This document shows, in pieces, positions 34,998-44,921 of a stretch of 64,000 nucleotides of DNA. Each line of letters opens with the position of its first letter. The first letter of the stretch is position 1. Position numbers and translations under genes: made by a program. A model generated the notes under the pieces. That model saw only the letters and a list, made by a program, of their open reading frames with translations, searched no databases and was not told where the DNA came from. This DNA comes from an uncultured bacterium. Lineage in GTDB: Bacteria; Bacillota_I; Bacilli_A; RF39; UBA660. The stretch lies in assembly GCA_946560065.1 (NCBI GenBank), contig CAMNUE010000007.1, positions 1 to 64,000 on the forward strand, given 5' to 3'.

Positions 34998-37229
34998 ATG
35001 AATGAATGGAGAAATTTTAAAGAAGGATCATGGAACAAAGAAATAAATGTAAGTGATTTTATAAAAAATAACTATGTTCCATATACTGCAGGAGAAGAAT
35101 TCTTAGCTGGTCCTACAGATAAAACTAAAAGAGTATTAAAAGTATACGAAGATGTTTGTAAAGAAGAAGTAAAAAAACATGTCGTAGACATAGATGTTGA
35201 TACTCCAGCTGGTATTAACGCATTCAAACCTGGATATATTTCAGAAGATGATGATGTAATAGTTGGTTTACAAACTGATCAGTTATGTAAAAGAAGTATA
35301 GTTCCTAAAGGTGGCTTAAAAATGGTCTACCAAGAACTTGATGCTTACGGATATAAAATGAACCCAGAATTAGACAAATTCTGCAAAACAAACTTAGTAA
35401 AAACACACAATGATGGTGTATTTGATGCTTACACAAAAGAAATAAGAAAAGCAAGACACGTAAAATTATTAACAGGATTACCTGATGCGTATGGTCGTGG
35501 AAGAATCATTGGAGACTATAGAAGAGTTGCTTTATATGGTATCGATAAATTAATGGAAGATAAGTTCAACGACTGGGATAATATGAAAATTGACGTAATG
35601 GACCAAGATACTATTCGCCTACGTGAAGAGATTTCAATGCAATATAAAGCCTTAAAAGAAATCAAAGAAATGGCTGCATCTTATGGATTTGATATTTCAA
35701 AACCAGCAAACAATGCAAAAGAAGCCGTTCAATGGACTTATTTCGGATATTTAGCAGCTATTAAAGAAAACAATGGTGCTGCAATGTCACTTGGTAGAGT
35801 TGATGCCTTCTTCGATATTTACTTTGAAAGAGATTTAAAAGAAGGAACTTTAACAGAAGAAGAGGCTCAAGAGATAATCGATCAATTTGTTATCAAATTA
35901 AGAGCTGCAAGACACTTAAGAACACCTGATTATGACGAACTATTCTCAGGAGATCCAACTTGGGTTACTTGTTCATTAGGTGGTATGACAGAAGACGGAA
36001 AAACAATGGTAAATAAAACATCTTTCCGTATCGTTCATACTTTAGAAAACTTAGAAAGTGCACCAGAACCAAATATGACTATTCTTTGGGCACAAGAATT
36101 ACCAGAACCATGGAAAAAATACTGTGCTAAAGTTAGTATCGCAACTGATTCTATTCAATATGAAAATGATGATGTAATGCGTCCATCTATGGGAGACGAT
36201 TATGCAATAGCGTGCTGTGTTTCATCGATGAGAGTTGGAAAAGATATGCAATTCTTCGGAGCTCGTTGTAACTTAGCAAAAGCCTTATTATATTCGATTA
36301 ATGGCGGTATAGATGAAGTAAAACGTGATTTAGTAATTCCTGGATTTGAAAAAATGACAGATGAAATATTAGATTATGACAAAGTAAAAGAAAACTACTG
36401 GAAGATGATTAAAGAAGTGGCTAGAATTTATAGTGATGCTATGAACATTATCCACTATATGCATGATAGATATGCTTATGAAGCTGGACAATTAGCTCTA
36501 CATGATACATACGTAAATAGATTAATGGCTTACGGTGTCGCTGGATTCTCAGTAGCAGTAGATTCCCTTTCAGCAATTAAATACGCAAAAGTAAAGCCAA
36601 TTAGAGATGAAGAAGGAATTGCTATAGACTTCGAAATCGAAGGAGATTTCCCTAAATTCGGTAATGATGATGATAGAGTCGATGAAATCGGTAAAGAATT
36701 ACTTGAAAAAGTTTATTCTGAATTAGCTTCTCATCCATGTTATAGAAATGCCACTCCAACATTATCAGTTCTAACAATCACTTCAAACGTAGTGTATGGA
36801 CAAAATACAGGAGCTACTCCAGATGGAAGAAAAGCAGGAGTTCCATTTGCACCAGGAGCTAATCCAATGCATGGTAGAGACGCAAGTGGCGCAATAGCTT
36901 CACTAAACTCAGTAGCTAAACTAGATTGGGAAAATTGTTGTCGTGATGGTATCTCAAATACATTCTCAATTGTACCAAGTTCTCTAGGTCAAAATGATGA
37001 AGATAGAATAAACAACCTAGTACAATTAATGGATGGATACTTCGCACAAGGTGCACATCACTTAAACGTAAATGTTCTAAATAGAGAAATGTTAATTGAC
37101 GCAATGGAAAATCCAGATAAATATCCATTACTTACAATCAGAGTTTCAGGTTACGCTGTAAGATTCAACAAATTAACAAGAAAACAACAAGAAGAAGTAA
37201 TCTCTAGAACATTCCATGAAAAAATGTAA
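34998..37229 (+). CDS. pflB: Formate C-acetyltransferase (pyruvate formate-lyase)
   Basis: A glycyl-radical enzyme that splits pyruvate with CoA into acetyl-CoA and formate under anaerobic conditions. The adjacent catalytic cysteines are in [11 protein letters not shown] (near 405-406) and the radical Gly is in [10 protein letters not shown] (near 717), both intact. Length 743 is typical. GGAGG precedes the ATG. pflA follows after one base. The formate can feed Fhs, encoded in this window. Confidence 0.98.
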   Translation: MNEWRNFKEGSWNKEINVSDFIKNNYVPYTAGEEFLAGPTDKTKRVLKVYEDVCKEEVKKHVVDIDVDTPAGINAFKPGYISEDDDVIVGLQTDQLCKRSIVPKGGLKMVYQELDAYGYKMNPELDKFCKTNLVKTHNDGVFDAYTKEIRKARHVKLLTGLPDAYGRGRIIGDYRRVALYGIDKLMEDKFNDWDNMKIDVMDQDTIRLREEISMQYKALKEIKEMAASYGFDISKPANNAKEAVQWTYFGYLAAIKENNGAAMSLGRVDAFFDIYFERDLKEGTLTEEEAQEIIDQFVIKLRAARHLRTPDYDELFSGDPTWVTCSLGGMTEDGKTMVNKTSFRIVHTLENLESAPEPNMTILWAQELPEPWKKYCAKVSIATDSIQYENDDVMRPSMGDDYAIACCVSSMRVGKDMQFFGARCNLAKALLYSINGGIDEVKRDLVIPGFEKMTDEILDYDKVKENYWKMIKEVARIYSDAMNIIHYMHDRYAYEAGQLALHDTYVNRLMAYGVAGFSVAVDSLSAIKYAKVKPIRDEEGIAIDFEIEGDFPKFGNDDDRVDEIGKELLEKVYSELASHPCYRNATPTLSVLTITSNVVYGQNTGATPDGRKAGVPFAPGANPMHGRDASGAIASLNSVAKLDWENCCRDGISNTFSIVPSSLGQNDEDRINNLVQLMDGYFAQGAHHLNVNVLNREMLIDAMENPDKYPLLTIRVSGYAVRFNKLTRKQQEEVISRTFHEKM

Positions 37230-37230
37230 T

Positions 37231-37953
37231 ATGACTGGATCAATTGATTCAATCGAAACTTTTGGACTAGTAGATGGACCCGGTATTCGTACTGTGGTCT
37301 TTCTTAATAGTTGTAACCTAAGATGTAAATTTTGTCATAATCCAGAAACATGGACTATGAAAGAAAAAAACTATTCAACAGATGACATAGTAAAAAAAAT
37401 TTTAAGAAGTAAACCTTATTTTAAAAACAATGGCGGAGTAACTTTCTCTGGTGGAGAACCACTACTCCAATATGATTTTTTAGTAGAGGCTTGTAAAAAA
37501 ATAAAAAAAGAAAATATCCACATAGCTATAGATACTTCTGGCATTGGTCATGGCAATTATAGTGAACTATTCGAAACAATTGATATGGTTTTATTAGATA
37601 TAAAACATATAACTAAAGAAGGATATCAAAATATAACTCAAGTTGATAAATTTGATGAATTCTTTAACTTTGTAAATCAACTTAATCAAACAAATATCGA
37701 AGTTTGGATAAGACAAGTAATAATTCCAGGAATTAATGACAATAAAGAATACATAACTGATTTAGCAAGTTTCATCAAGAAAAACATCAAAAATGTTACA
37801 AGAATAGATTTTCTTCCCTATCATAAATTAGGAGATGAAAAATACAAGAAACTAGGTATTAAAAACCAGTTCTTAGAAAAAGAAGCTATGAATAAAGAAA
37901 AATGTGACGAGTTATACAATGAATTTATGACTATCTACAAGAAGAACAAGTAA
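37231..37953 (+). CDS. pflA: Pyruvate formate-lyase-activating enzyme
   Basis: A radical SAM enzyme that installs the glycyl radical on PflB. It begins MTGSIDSIETFGLVDGPGIR, the family's signature start. The Fe-S motif CNLRCKFCHNPETW is followed by FSGGEPLLQYDFL. Length about 240 is normal. I start at the ATG at 37231, one base after pflB stops. An earlier in-frame ATG at 37216 overlaps pflB. Neither has a ribosome site, so translation is probably coupled to pflB. A strong terminator follows. Confidence 0.97.
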   Translation: MTGSIDSIETFGLVDGPGIRTVVFLNSCNLRCKFCHNPETWTMKEKNYSTDDIVKKILRSKPYFKNNGGVTFSGGEPLLQYDFLVEACKKIKKENIHIAIDTSGIGHGNYSELFETIDMVLLDIKHITKEGYQNITQVDKFDEFFNFVNQLNQTNIEVWIRQVIIPGINDNKEYITDLASFIKKNIKNVTRIDFLPYHKLGDEKYKKLGIKNQFLEKEAMNKEKCDELYNEFMTIYKKNK

Positions 37954-37967
37954 TTGTTCTTTTTTAT
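37942..37967 (+). terminator. Terminator after pflA
   Basis: AAGAACAA and TTGTTCTT form a perfect 8-bp stem with a 4-base loop and a T run; the stem overlaps the stop codon. Confidence 0.85.
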
Positions 37968-38010
37968 TATGAAAAATGTAATAACATAGCAAAATAAAAA
38001 AGAAGATGCT

Positions 38011-38454
38011 TTAAAATTTTTTCAAATTCTTCGCAACTTCTCTCTTTATGTCTCTTTCTTTAATAGATTCTCTCTTATCAAACGTCTTTTTACCACGACA
38101 TACTCCAAGTAAAACCTTAAGTTTATTATTCTTAAAATATAATTTAATTGGAACTAAAGTTAATCCCTGAAGTTCTATTTTTTCAGAAATCTTTTTAATT
38201 TCTTTTTTATGTAATAATAATTTTCTACTTCTTGTTTCTTCATGATTAAATATATTACCTTCCTTATACTGTCCAATAAACATATTCAAAAGATATATTT
38301 CATTATTTTTAACTATTCCATAACAATCTTTAATATTACAACTACCATTTCTTACTGACTTAATTTCTGTCCCAGTAAGAACAATACCAGCCTCATATTC
38401 ATCTTCTATAAAATAGTCATATTTCGTTTTTTTATTATAAATTTCCAATTCCAT
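38011..38454 (-). CDS. smpB: SsrA-binding protein SmpB
   Basis: It binds tmRNA and brings it to stalled ribosomes. YDYFIEDEYEAGIVLTGTEI, followed by KSVRNGSCNIKD, then KRKLLLHKKEI-type (SRKLLLHKKEIKKI), LVPIKLYFKNNKLKVLLG and the C-terminal GKKTFDKRE segment are all typical. The ATG at 38454 has a GGGG stretch very close upstream. Length 147 is normal. It is the last of capA-type, rnr and smpB genes in one direction. The tmRNA gene is 4 kb away. Confidence 0.97.
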   Translation of the reverse strand: MELEIYNKKTKYDYFIEDEYEAGIVLTGTEIKSVRNGSCNIKDCYGIVKNNEIYLLNMFIGQYKEGNIFNHEETRSRKLLLHKKEIKKISEKIELQGLTLVPIKLYFKNNKLKVLLGVCRGKKTFDKRESIKERDIKREVAKNLKKF

Positions 38455-38465
38455 CACCCCATTAA

Positions 38466-39668
38466 TTATACTTCATGAGTTAATCCCCAAGTAAGTTCTG
38501 GATAAAAAGTATTAACAACTCCCTTATATTTTTCATAAAGAGTCATATAATTAGGTAAAATTGAATTATCCAACTTTGAAAAAGGAATAACCTTAAAATC
38601 TTTCTTATCTTTTGTATAAATCAACTGTGCCTTTGGACTCTCAATTGAAATAGTAACAGAATCATCAACATCCACTTTCTTTTTGATTGTAAGTTCCATC
38701 ATTAAACCAATTAATCTTTCTGTTACACCTTGATCAGAAATAAAATTACCAAGCGAATATATTACAAAAGTTTTTCCATTATTTAAATATTCAACAGGCT
38801 CAACAACATGAGGATGAGCTCCAATTATAATTTGAACTCCTAAACTAGACAAATAGTTCGCAATTTCATCCTGATTTGTATTTACCCCTAAAGAATATTC
38901 TGTTCCCCAATGCATAGCAACAATTATAACATCAGCTTTATCCTTTACCTTAGCAACATCAGCTGCTGCCTTCTCAGGCGAATAAACATTATTTAAATAC
39001 TCTTTTCCCACTGGAGTTTCAAGCCCATTAGTCCATGTAGTATAAGATAAAAATGCATACTTAATTCCATTCTTTTCATAAACTTGAGCAGTTTCCTGCT
39101 CACGTTCTTCTTGGGAAATCCACTGCCCAGAATAAACAACCTTATCTTTTTTAGTTTTCCAATAATTAACTGAATTAATTACTCCTTGTTCACCCTTATC
39201 CATAGTATGATTAGTCGCAAGAGAAACCATATTAAATCCAGCGTCTAGGAAAGCATCTCCAACTTCTTGTGGAGAATTAAATCTTGGATAACTAGAATAT
39301 CCTAAACTTGCTCCACCTAGAATAGTTTCTTGATTATAATAAACTAAATCATACTTCGAAGAAATAGGTTTAATATATTCAAGCATAGGCTTAAAATCAT
39401 AACTACCATCAGCTTGCTTTGCATCATTATAAACACCATAATGAATTAAAGCATCTCCTACCATAAAAAGACTAGCACTATACTCTTTAGGTTCTTTTTT
39501 AACCTCTTTCTTTACTTCTTTTTTTATTGGAGTATCTTCTATCTTTTTATCTACCTTAGAAAAGTAAGATACCTGGTAATAGGCACCAAATCCTAAAACC
39601 AATATTAATAAAATAATTAACACAACTAATTTACTTTTTTTCTTTAATCTTACTTTTCTCTTAGCCAT
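38466..39668 (-). CDS. CapA/PgsA-family metallophosphatase-like protein
   Basis: A basic N-terminus and one transmembrane helix (about residues 14-33) anchor it; a Lys/Glu-rich linker (about 38-55) leads to the CapA fold. FMVGDALIHYGVY, ATNHTMDKGEQGV, VIIVAMHWGTEY and IIGAHPHVVEPVEY carry the His/Asp/Asn metal ligands typical of this group. Relatives take part in poly-glutamate capsule retention, but no capsule synthase is nearby, so the role is open. It sits one base after rnr and 11 bases before smpB, in the rnr-smpB operon. Confidence 0.87.
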   Translation of the reverse strand: MAKRKVRLKKKSKLVVLIILLILVLGFGAYYQVSYFSKVDKKIEDTPIKKEVKKEVKKEPKEYSASLFMVGDALIHYGVYNDAKQADGSYDFKPMLEYIKPISSKYDLVYYNQETILGGASLGYSSYPRFNSPQEVGDAFLDAGFNMVSLATNHTMDKGEQGVINSVNYWKTKKDKVVYSGQWISQEEREQETAQVYEKNGIKYAFLSYTTWTNGLETPVGKEYLNNVYSPEKAAADVAKVKDKADVIIVAMHWGTEYSLGVNTNQDEIANYLSSLGVQIIIGAHPHVVEPVEYLNNGKTFVIYSLGNFISDQGVTERLIGLMMELTIKKKVDVDDSVTISIESPKAQLIYTKDKKDFKVIPFSKLDNSILPNYMTLYEKYKGVVNTFYPELTWGLTHEV

Positions 39669-39669
39669 A

Positions 39670-41784
39670 CTACTTCTCTACCTTCCTAACAACCTCAAAA
39701 TCGATAGTTTTTTCTTCTTTTGAAGCTCTAACAACTTTAATTAATATTCTCTCACCTATAGAATATTTTACATGACTTCTCTCACCTGTCAAGGTCATAT
39801 GTTCCTCATCAAAATGGAAGAAGTCCTTCATCTCTCTCAAAGGAACTAATCCTTCAATTAAATTATCAAGTTCAACAAACATCCCAAAACTTGTCACAGA
39901 AGAAATCATACCCTCAAACTCCTCGCCAATATGTTTCTCCATATACTCAGCCATCTTCATATCTTCAACTTCTCTCTCACAATCAACTGCTGCTCTTTCT
40001 CTAGCTGAAGAATGCTCTGCAATATAAACAAGTTTCTCTTCCCACTTACGAATAGTAGACATATCTATTCTACCTTCTACTAAATAAGTTCTAAGTAATC
40101 TATGAACAGTCGTATCAGGATAACGTCTAATCGGTGAAGTAAAATGTGTATAACAACTACTAGCAAGTCCATAGTGACCTAAATTCTCAGGTTTATACAC
40201 AGCTTTCTGCATACTTCTAAGAAGTAGACTAGAAAGAATCTTATACTCTGGTTTATCCTCTAATTGTTCAAGAATTCTTTGCATTGTAGTAGGTTTAACA
40301 TCTTTTATATTTCCATTAACCTGATATCCCAAACTACTAACAAATCCTAAGAAGCTTCTAATTTTCTCTTCTTTAGGATACTCATGAACACGATAAATAA
40401 ATGGTAAATTCATAAAGTAAATATGAGTTGCTACACATTCATTAGCCGCAATCATGAAGTCCTCAATAAGATTTTCACCAGTTCCTCTATCTCTTAAGAC
40501 AACGTCATATGGAACACAATTTTCATCAACTAAGATTTTAGCTTCATCTACGCCAAAATCAATATATCCACGCTTAGTTTTAGCTTTTCTAAGTATTTCT
40601 GCAAGTTCTGCCATAAGTCTTAAAGTATCAGCATATTCTTCATATCCTTCAGGTACTTCATTCTTTTCTAATACACTGTTAACCTTTTTATAAGTCATTT
40701 GAATTCTAGATTTAATCACACTAGGAAAAATCTCATAATTAAGCTGTTTTCCACTACCATCAAACTCCATAACACAACTCATTGCAAGTCTATCAACATT
40801 AGGATTCAAAGAACAAATACCATTAGATAACTCATGAGGTAACATAGGTATTACTCTATCAACTAAATAAACACTAGTACCTCTTTCCATAGCCTCATTA
40901 TCAAGAGGACTACCTTCTTTAACATAATAACTAACATCAGCAATATGTACACCTAATTCATAATGTCCATTAGGAAGCTTTTTAATTGAAATAGCATCAT
41001 CAATATCTTTAGTATCATCACCATCAATTGTAAAAATCATTTCATTCCTTAAATCACGTCTACCATGAAGTTCTCTGTCATTAACCTCCATTGGCATTTC
41101 AGATACTTCTTCTTTTACATCATCAGGAAAATCAACATTAATATTGTACTTATAAATGATAGATAAAATATCAACACCTGGATCATTAATATGACCTATT
41201 ATTTCAACAACTTCACCTTCATATCTACCACCATTATTGATTTTTTTACCAAGTTCAACAATAACTTTATGACCATCTACTGCATTTAAACTCTTTTCTT
41301 TAGGTATCTCAATTTCCAATTTAATCTTTGAATCATCCAATTTAATATGACCCATACCTTTTTTATCAAAATTAATTAGTCCAATATATCTTTGTATCTT
41401 TCTCTCTATAATTCGAAGAATCCTACCCTCTAGTCTATCAAGCGTCATCTTACTTGTAATTTCAACTAAAACAACATCATCATGAATAGCACCGTTCATA
41501 TTATCTTGAGAAATATAAACATCATCTTCCATATTTTCTATTTCAACAAAACCAAAACCTTTTTTATTGGCACGCATAACACCTTTTCTTAAATGGCTCT
41601 TCTCAAGTAACATATATTTATCTTTATGAGAATGATAAATTATCACTTCATCTTCCATTTTTCTAAGTTCTTCACCAAGTAAACTAGTCTCTTCAACTGT
41701 ATTTATCTCTAATAAATCCTGTAATTCAAAAATATCTAAAGCCTTATCAGCATTTTTTAATACATTTATTATATTATCTCTCAC
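39670..41784 (-). CDS. rnr: Ribonuclease R
   Basis: The 3'-5' exoribonuclease that degrades structured RNA and, with tmRNA-SmpB, defective mRNA. An N-terminal winged-helix-like segment (DNIINVLKNADKALDIFELQ) precedes cold-shock domains, the RNB domain (DTKDIDDAIS near residue 260; HFTSPIRRYPDTTVHRL) and a C-terminal S1 domain (GEEFEGMISSVTSFGMFVEL). The operon secG-rnr-capA-smpB fits classic rnr context. The start is GTG with AGAAGGTGAT upstream. This is a second copy; the other is at 14625-16880. Confidence 0.96.
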   Translation of the reverse strand: MRDNIINVLKNADKALDIFELQDLLEINTVEETSLLGEELRKMEDEVIIYHSHKDKYMLLEKSHLRKGVMRANKKGFGFVEIENMEDDVYISQDNMNGAIHDDVVLVEITSKMTLDRLEGRILRIIERKIQRYIGLINFDKKGMGHIKLDDSKIKLEIEIPKEKSLNAVDGHKVIVELGKKINNGGRYEGEVVEIIGHINDPGVDILSIIYKYNINVDFPDDVKEEVSEMPMEVNDRELHGRRDLRNEMIFTIDGDDTKDIDDAISIKKLPNGHYELGVHIADVSYYVKEGSPLDNEAMERGTSVYLVDRVIPMLPHELSNGICSLNPNVDRLAMSCVMEFDGSGKQLNYEIFPSVIKSRIQMTYKKVNSVLEKNEVPEGYEEYADTLRLMAELAEILRKAKTKRGYIDFGVDEAKILVDENCVPYDVVLRDRGTGENLIEDFMIAANECVATHIYFMNLPFIYRVHEYPKEEKIRSFLGFVSSLGYQVNGNIKDVKPTTMQRILEQLEDKPEYKILSSLLLRSMQKAVYKPENLGHYGLASSCYTHFTSPIRRYPDTTVHRLLRTYLVEGRIDMSTIRKWEEKLVYIAEHSSARERAAVDCEREVEDMKMAEYMEKHIGEEFEGMISSVTSFGMFVELDNLIEGLVPLREMKDFFHFDEEHMTLTGERSHVKYSIGERILIKVVRASKEEKTIDFEVVRKVEK

Positions 41785-41847
41785 TATATCACCTTCTATC
41801 TTATATTATACTTTATTTTTAGGTATATAACTAGCATTTTTCAAAAG

Positions 41848-41867
41848 AAAAAAGGACTAACGTCCTT
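41848..41867 (-). terminator. Terminator after secG
   Basis: AAGGAC and GTCCTT arms with a 4-base loop and TTTTTT after the stem on the minus strand. Confidence 0.75.
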
Positions 41868-42081
41868 AAATAAACATCGATACTAAACATATCACAAAAA
41901 AAGCTAATCCTAAAAGCATTGTAATACGTGTAATAACTAATTCAGAACCACGTTCTTTTCTATTAGAAAACAATTCACTTTGACCCCCAGAAATAATTTG
42001 AGGACCTCCATCAGCCTTAACACTTTGTAACAATACAATTATGATTAATAGTATTGAGACTATCAATAATGCTGTTTCCAT
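41866..42081 (-). CDS. secG: Preprotein translocase subunit SecG
   Basis: A 71-residue protein with two hydrophobic segments (about 2-20 and 50-70) joined by QSVKADGGPQIISGGQSE and an NRKERGSE loop, the SecG pattern. It supports SecYEG-driven export. GGAGG precedes the ATG. It lies upstream of rnr, the usual Gram-positive neighbour, but has its own terminator. Confidence 0.93.
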   Translation of the reverse strand: METALLIVSILLIIIVLLQSVKADGGPQIISGGQSELFSNRKERGSELVITRITMLLGLAFFVICLVSMFI

Positions 42082-42162
42082 CTAATCCCTCCGTTAACAA
42101 TACCTATATAATAACACGAATATCAATTAATTGCAAACAAAATAAGCAATTATACTAAGATA

Positions 42163-43236
42163 TTATTTGAGTTTCATCTTATTGTTTGGTAATGTATTAT
42201 CCTCAATAACAATTTGATCATAAACATCACCATTACTTACAAAATCTATTCTAGGTTCTTCAATATTTAAAAAATAATTTTTATAAACATTTATATCCGC
42301 AATAGATTTAGCTTCACCTATTTTATAACAAGTCTTAATCATCTTGTTACTATAATATTTCATAATATAATCGTCACTTTTTTCAATTGTAGTACCTGTT
42401 TTATTTTCGTACATCTCATTAATAATATTCCAAGCTTCTTTATCAGCATCAGTAGTTAGATAACCATACTCAATACAAGCATCATCCATACACTTAAGTA
42501 ATCTTTTTGCTGTAGATTTTGATGAGTATTCAGAAAGATAATCAAACAACTCATTAATACTATGATTTCCACATGCTCTAATAAAATTCTCAGAACCAAT
42601 TAATTCACAAATAACTCTTACATAATTGGCATTTTTCTTATATAAAACAGTATCATTAAAATCACCATTTTCTTGAGTTAACAAAGTAGCCATACCCTCA
42701 TCAATAGAACGACCAATGTGAAAGAAATTAAAAGAATCTCTACTAAATCCTTGAAAAAACAAATAATGAAAAAATTCATGTTCTTTTAATTCTTTTACAT
42801 TTTCATCCTTCATATATTTAATTTTATTTTTTATATGAATAGTATTATTCTCAAATGTATACCAAGCTAAAACCCTTTGCCCATATTTTTCATCTTTCAC
42901 AACATCTACATCAAGCTTAGAAATAGTATCAAGCAATTGTTCTTGATCTAAATACTCTCCATATTCTCCAACAAACTCCGAAACCTCTGGATAAATACTA
43001 CTAAACTCTCGTACTAAAACAGGCGAAGATTGAAATTTACTTTCAAATTCAGCTTGTAAATCTTCACTACTCATTTCAATATTTTTAGTATTAAGATAAT
43101 AAAAATCCGGTCTAAAGCCATCAAAATGCAAACCAACATTTTTAGAAGAAATTAATAAAGAGCCTCCAATCCCTAAACCAATCAATGCTCTCATTATATT
43201 TTTTCTATTTACTTTCAATTTATTAATCAAATTCAT
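42163..43236 (-). CDS. Membrane-anchored HExxH metalloprotease-like protein
   Basis: A single hydrophobic N-terminal segment (ALIGLGIGGSLLISS) anchors it. The HEFFH motif (near residue 155 from the 43236 start) and DEGMATLL about 30 residues later supply the two His and the Glu of a gluzincin zinc site, as in surface peptidases. No specific family is recognised. The ATG at 43236 follows a G-rich stretch. The promoter TTTACT-17-TATAAT (43262-43290) lies inside a longer frame to 43299, so that start is unlikely. It lies directly after the secretion cluster but is transcribed separately. Confidence 0.65.
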   Translation of the reverse strand: MNLINKLKVNRKNIMRALIGLGIGGSLLISSKNVGLHFDGFRPDFYYLNTKNIEMSSEDLQAEFESKFQSSPVLVREFSSIYPEVSEFVGEYGEYLDQEQLLDTISKLDVDVVKDEKYGQRVLAWYTFENNTIHIKNKIKYMKDENVKELKEHEFFHYLFFQGFSRDSFNFFHIGRSIDEGMATLLTQENGDFNDTVLYKKNANYVRVICELIGSENFIRACGNHSINELFDYLSEYSSKSTAKRLLKCMDDACIEYGYLTTDADKEAWNIINEMYENKTGTTIEKSDDYIMKYYSNKMIKTCYKIGEAKSIADINVYKNYFLNIEEPRIDFVSNGDVYDQIVIEDNTLPNNKMKLK

Positions 43237-43261
43237 AACCCCAACCCCCATTGGTGTACAC

Positions 43262-43290
43262 ATTATACCATAAAATAATAAAATAGTAAA
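43262..43290 (-). promoter_or_regulatory. Promoter of the HExxH protein gene
   Basis: Minus strand -35 TTTACT (43285-43290), 17-base spacer, -10 TATAAT (43262-43267). Confidence 0.6.
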
Positions 43291-43365
43291 GAAAAACAAA
43301 TATTAATCAAAATCGTGCTACCATTAAATTATAAAATATAATTATTAATTATAGATTTTCACCAT

Positions 43366-43395
43366 AAAAAAAGCCAGTATATCTCAACTGACTTT
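43366..43395 (-). terminator. Terminator of the type VII secretion cluster
   Basis: AAAGTCAGT and ACTGGCTTT arms with one G-T pair, then seven T residues on the minus strand, past the last gene of the cluster. Confidence 0.75.
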
Positions 43396-43419
43396 AAATA
43401 AACAATTATCATTAAATAA

Positions 43420-43884
43420 TTATCCATTAATTCCGATAGCACCTGCATCTGAATTAAGATTTCCAGATAAGTCTGCATCTTGAGTTTGATATGCTTGTGC
43501 AACACTATTAATAATTTGTGACTCTGCTGCTGATAATCTCTCTAAATATTGAGTTCCAACATCACGAACAGAAGTAACAAATTTAGCTAAAGCACCACTT
43601 ACTGCAGAACCTTGGAAAGCTGAATTACTTTCTACTGCTTGAAGTTTATCAAGTTTAGCTTGAACATCAGCTTTATAAGAATCTATTGCACTAGTAACAT
43701 GAGATGCAAATGACTCAGTAACTCCGGCTAAAGCAGCGCCTGATGCTTCAGCACCAATACCAAAGAAACCACCTGAAGTATTTGCAGTAGCTCCTCCAGC
43801 AACTGCTCCACCATCTATAGAACTACTTAATAAACTATCTCTTTCACTAGTATCAACTGTTGCTCCACTCATTGAAATTGCCAT
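43420..43884 (-). CDS. Gly/Ala/Ser-rich WXG100-like secreted protein candidate
   Basis: A 154-residue protein with a low-complexity Gly/Ala/Ser start (SIDGGAVAGGATANTSGGFF region), then helices about residues 50-130 and a SAFQGSAVSGALAKF turn that resembles WxG with Phe in place of Trp. Cys is absent and no signal peptide is seen, as in WXG100-type type VII substrates. AGGAGGTTAG precedes the ATG. It is the last gene of the cluster. It is probably an exported substrate, but this rests on context. Confidence 0.6.
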   Translation of the reverse strand: MAISMSGATVDTSERDSLLSSSIDGGAVAGGATANTSGGFFGIGAEASGAALAGVTESFASHVTSAIDSYKADVQAKLDKLQAVESNSAFQGSAVSGALAKFVTSVRDVGTQYLERLSAAESQIINSVAQAYQTQDADLSGNLNSDAGAIGING

Positions 43885-43897
43885 ATTTTCTAACCTC

Positions 43898-44203
43898 CTA
43901 ACCTACGTTAATTAACGTTTCATCTTTATTTGCCATTGCTGCATTTAAAGAATTAATTTCACTTGTCAAAATAGCATACAAAGCATCAAATTGCTCTGCT
44001 ACATGTTGAGAATCCTTTGTCAAATTTGTTACAAAATTCTCGCGAGCTTTACCTTCCCACTCTGCTTCACAACATGATTTTATTTCACTGATATCTAAAA
44101 CAGCCTCCTTAGCTTGTTCAATAGCATCAGCTTTAATTGCATCTAAGTAACCTTCCACACCAGATGTATCATAACCATAAGAAAAATCTCCGATTGCTGG
44201 CAT
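43898..44203 (-). CDS. WXG100 family protein (WEG)
   Basis: A 101-residue helix-turn-helix hairpin protein with EAEWEGKARENFV (WEG) at the turn near residue 71. WXG100 proteins are exported by EssC-type ATPases as dimers. It overlaps no neighbour but lies 2 bases after the next gene's stop, in a tight operon with a GAAAGGAGTGAG ribosome site. Confidence 0.8.
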   Translation of the reverse strand: MPAIGDFSYGYDTSGVEGYLDAIKADAIEQAKEAVLDISEIKSCCEAEWEGKARENFVTNLTKDSQHVAEQFDALYAILTSEINSLNAAMANKDETLINVG

Positions 44204-44205
44204 AA

Positions 44206-44523
44206 TTACTCACTCCTTTCCTCTAACTTACTGATATTTCTAATAAGAGTAGACGCTACCTCTTCATCCTGCTTTTCATAACTAATAATTACATTTCCTA
44301 AATCTTCAATATAGAAATTGATATTAGCAGAAATTTTAGATAGCTGCTCCTTAATGTTAGTAAATTTACTTACAATTTCATCTCTACCTGTACCATTTAA
44401 ACTACCTTTAATATTTTCTAAACAAGTATCTAAACGATTTGAAATGAAATTTAAAGCTTCAACATAATCAAGTAACTCAGCTTTTAGTTCATTAACTTTT
44501 TCTTTATTTATCCCGCTACCCAT
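44206..44523 (-). CDS. WXG100-sized helical protein without WXG
   Basis: A 105-residue, almost all-helical protein (ELKAELLDYVEALNFISNRL and KFTNIKEQLSKISANINFY helices) with a GSLNGTGRDEI turn where WXG would be. It could be a WXG100-like or LXG-partner chaperone. Its call rests on size, helix pattern and place in the type VII cluster. A weak TTGCAC-17-TAATCT promoter lies in the gap upstream. Confidence 0.55.
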   Translation of the reverse strand: MGSGINKEKVNELKAELLDYVEALNFISNRLDTCLENIKGSLNGTGRDEIVSKFTNIKEQLSKISANINFYIEDLGNVIISYEKQDEEVASTLIRNISKLEERSE

Positions 44524-44608
44524 TATAATCTCCTCTTATCTTTAACATCCTAACTCAAGATTAAAACATTTTTTAATAAAGTGCAAGTAAAACACAGATT
44601 TATTTACA

Positions 44609-44911
44609 CTATTTTACTATAGTAGTTCTTCTTTTTATTTCAGTAACAGTAGTACTACTAATATCATCTACACAATCTGTTGTCATATTTATAAACTTAT
44701 TATTAACATTAGCTATCCAATTATAGTACTTATTTGCTTGTTCTCTACAGTCTTCTAGTTCATTGACAATTGAAGACCAATTATATTCACCGTTTGGATA
44801 AGAAACAGTACTAGCCACTGAAATAACATTACTAAGCTTAGTAATTTCATTCTTTGCAAGTGGTAATAAAGTATTAGAAACAACATCAGTATCAATTTTT
44901 ACTTTTGCCAT
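44609..44911 (-). CDS. WXG100-like protein (NWSS turn)
   Basis: A 100-residue protein with two helices (about residues 5-35 and 45-75) joined by a GEYNWSSIVNELEDCREQ turn. Trp is present but Gly is not, so it is a divergent WXG100. AGGAGG precedes the ATG. It lies between two other small helical genes of the cluster, 10 bases apart. Confidence 0.6.
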   Translation of the reverse strand: MAKVKIDTDVVSNTLLPLAKNEITKLSNVISVASTVSYPNGEYNWSSIVNELEDCREQANKYYNWIANVNNKFINMTTDCVDDISSTTVTEIKRRTTIVK

Positions 44912-44921
44912 ATTTTACCTC

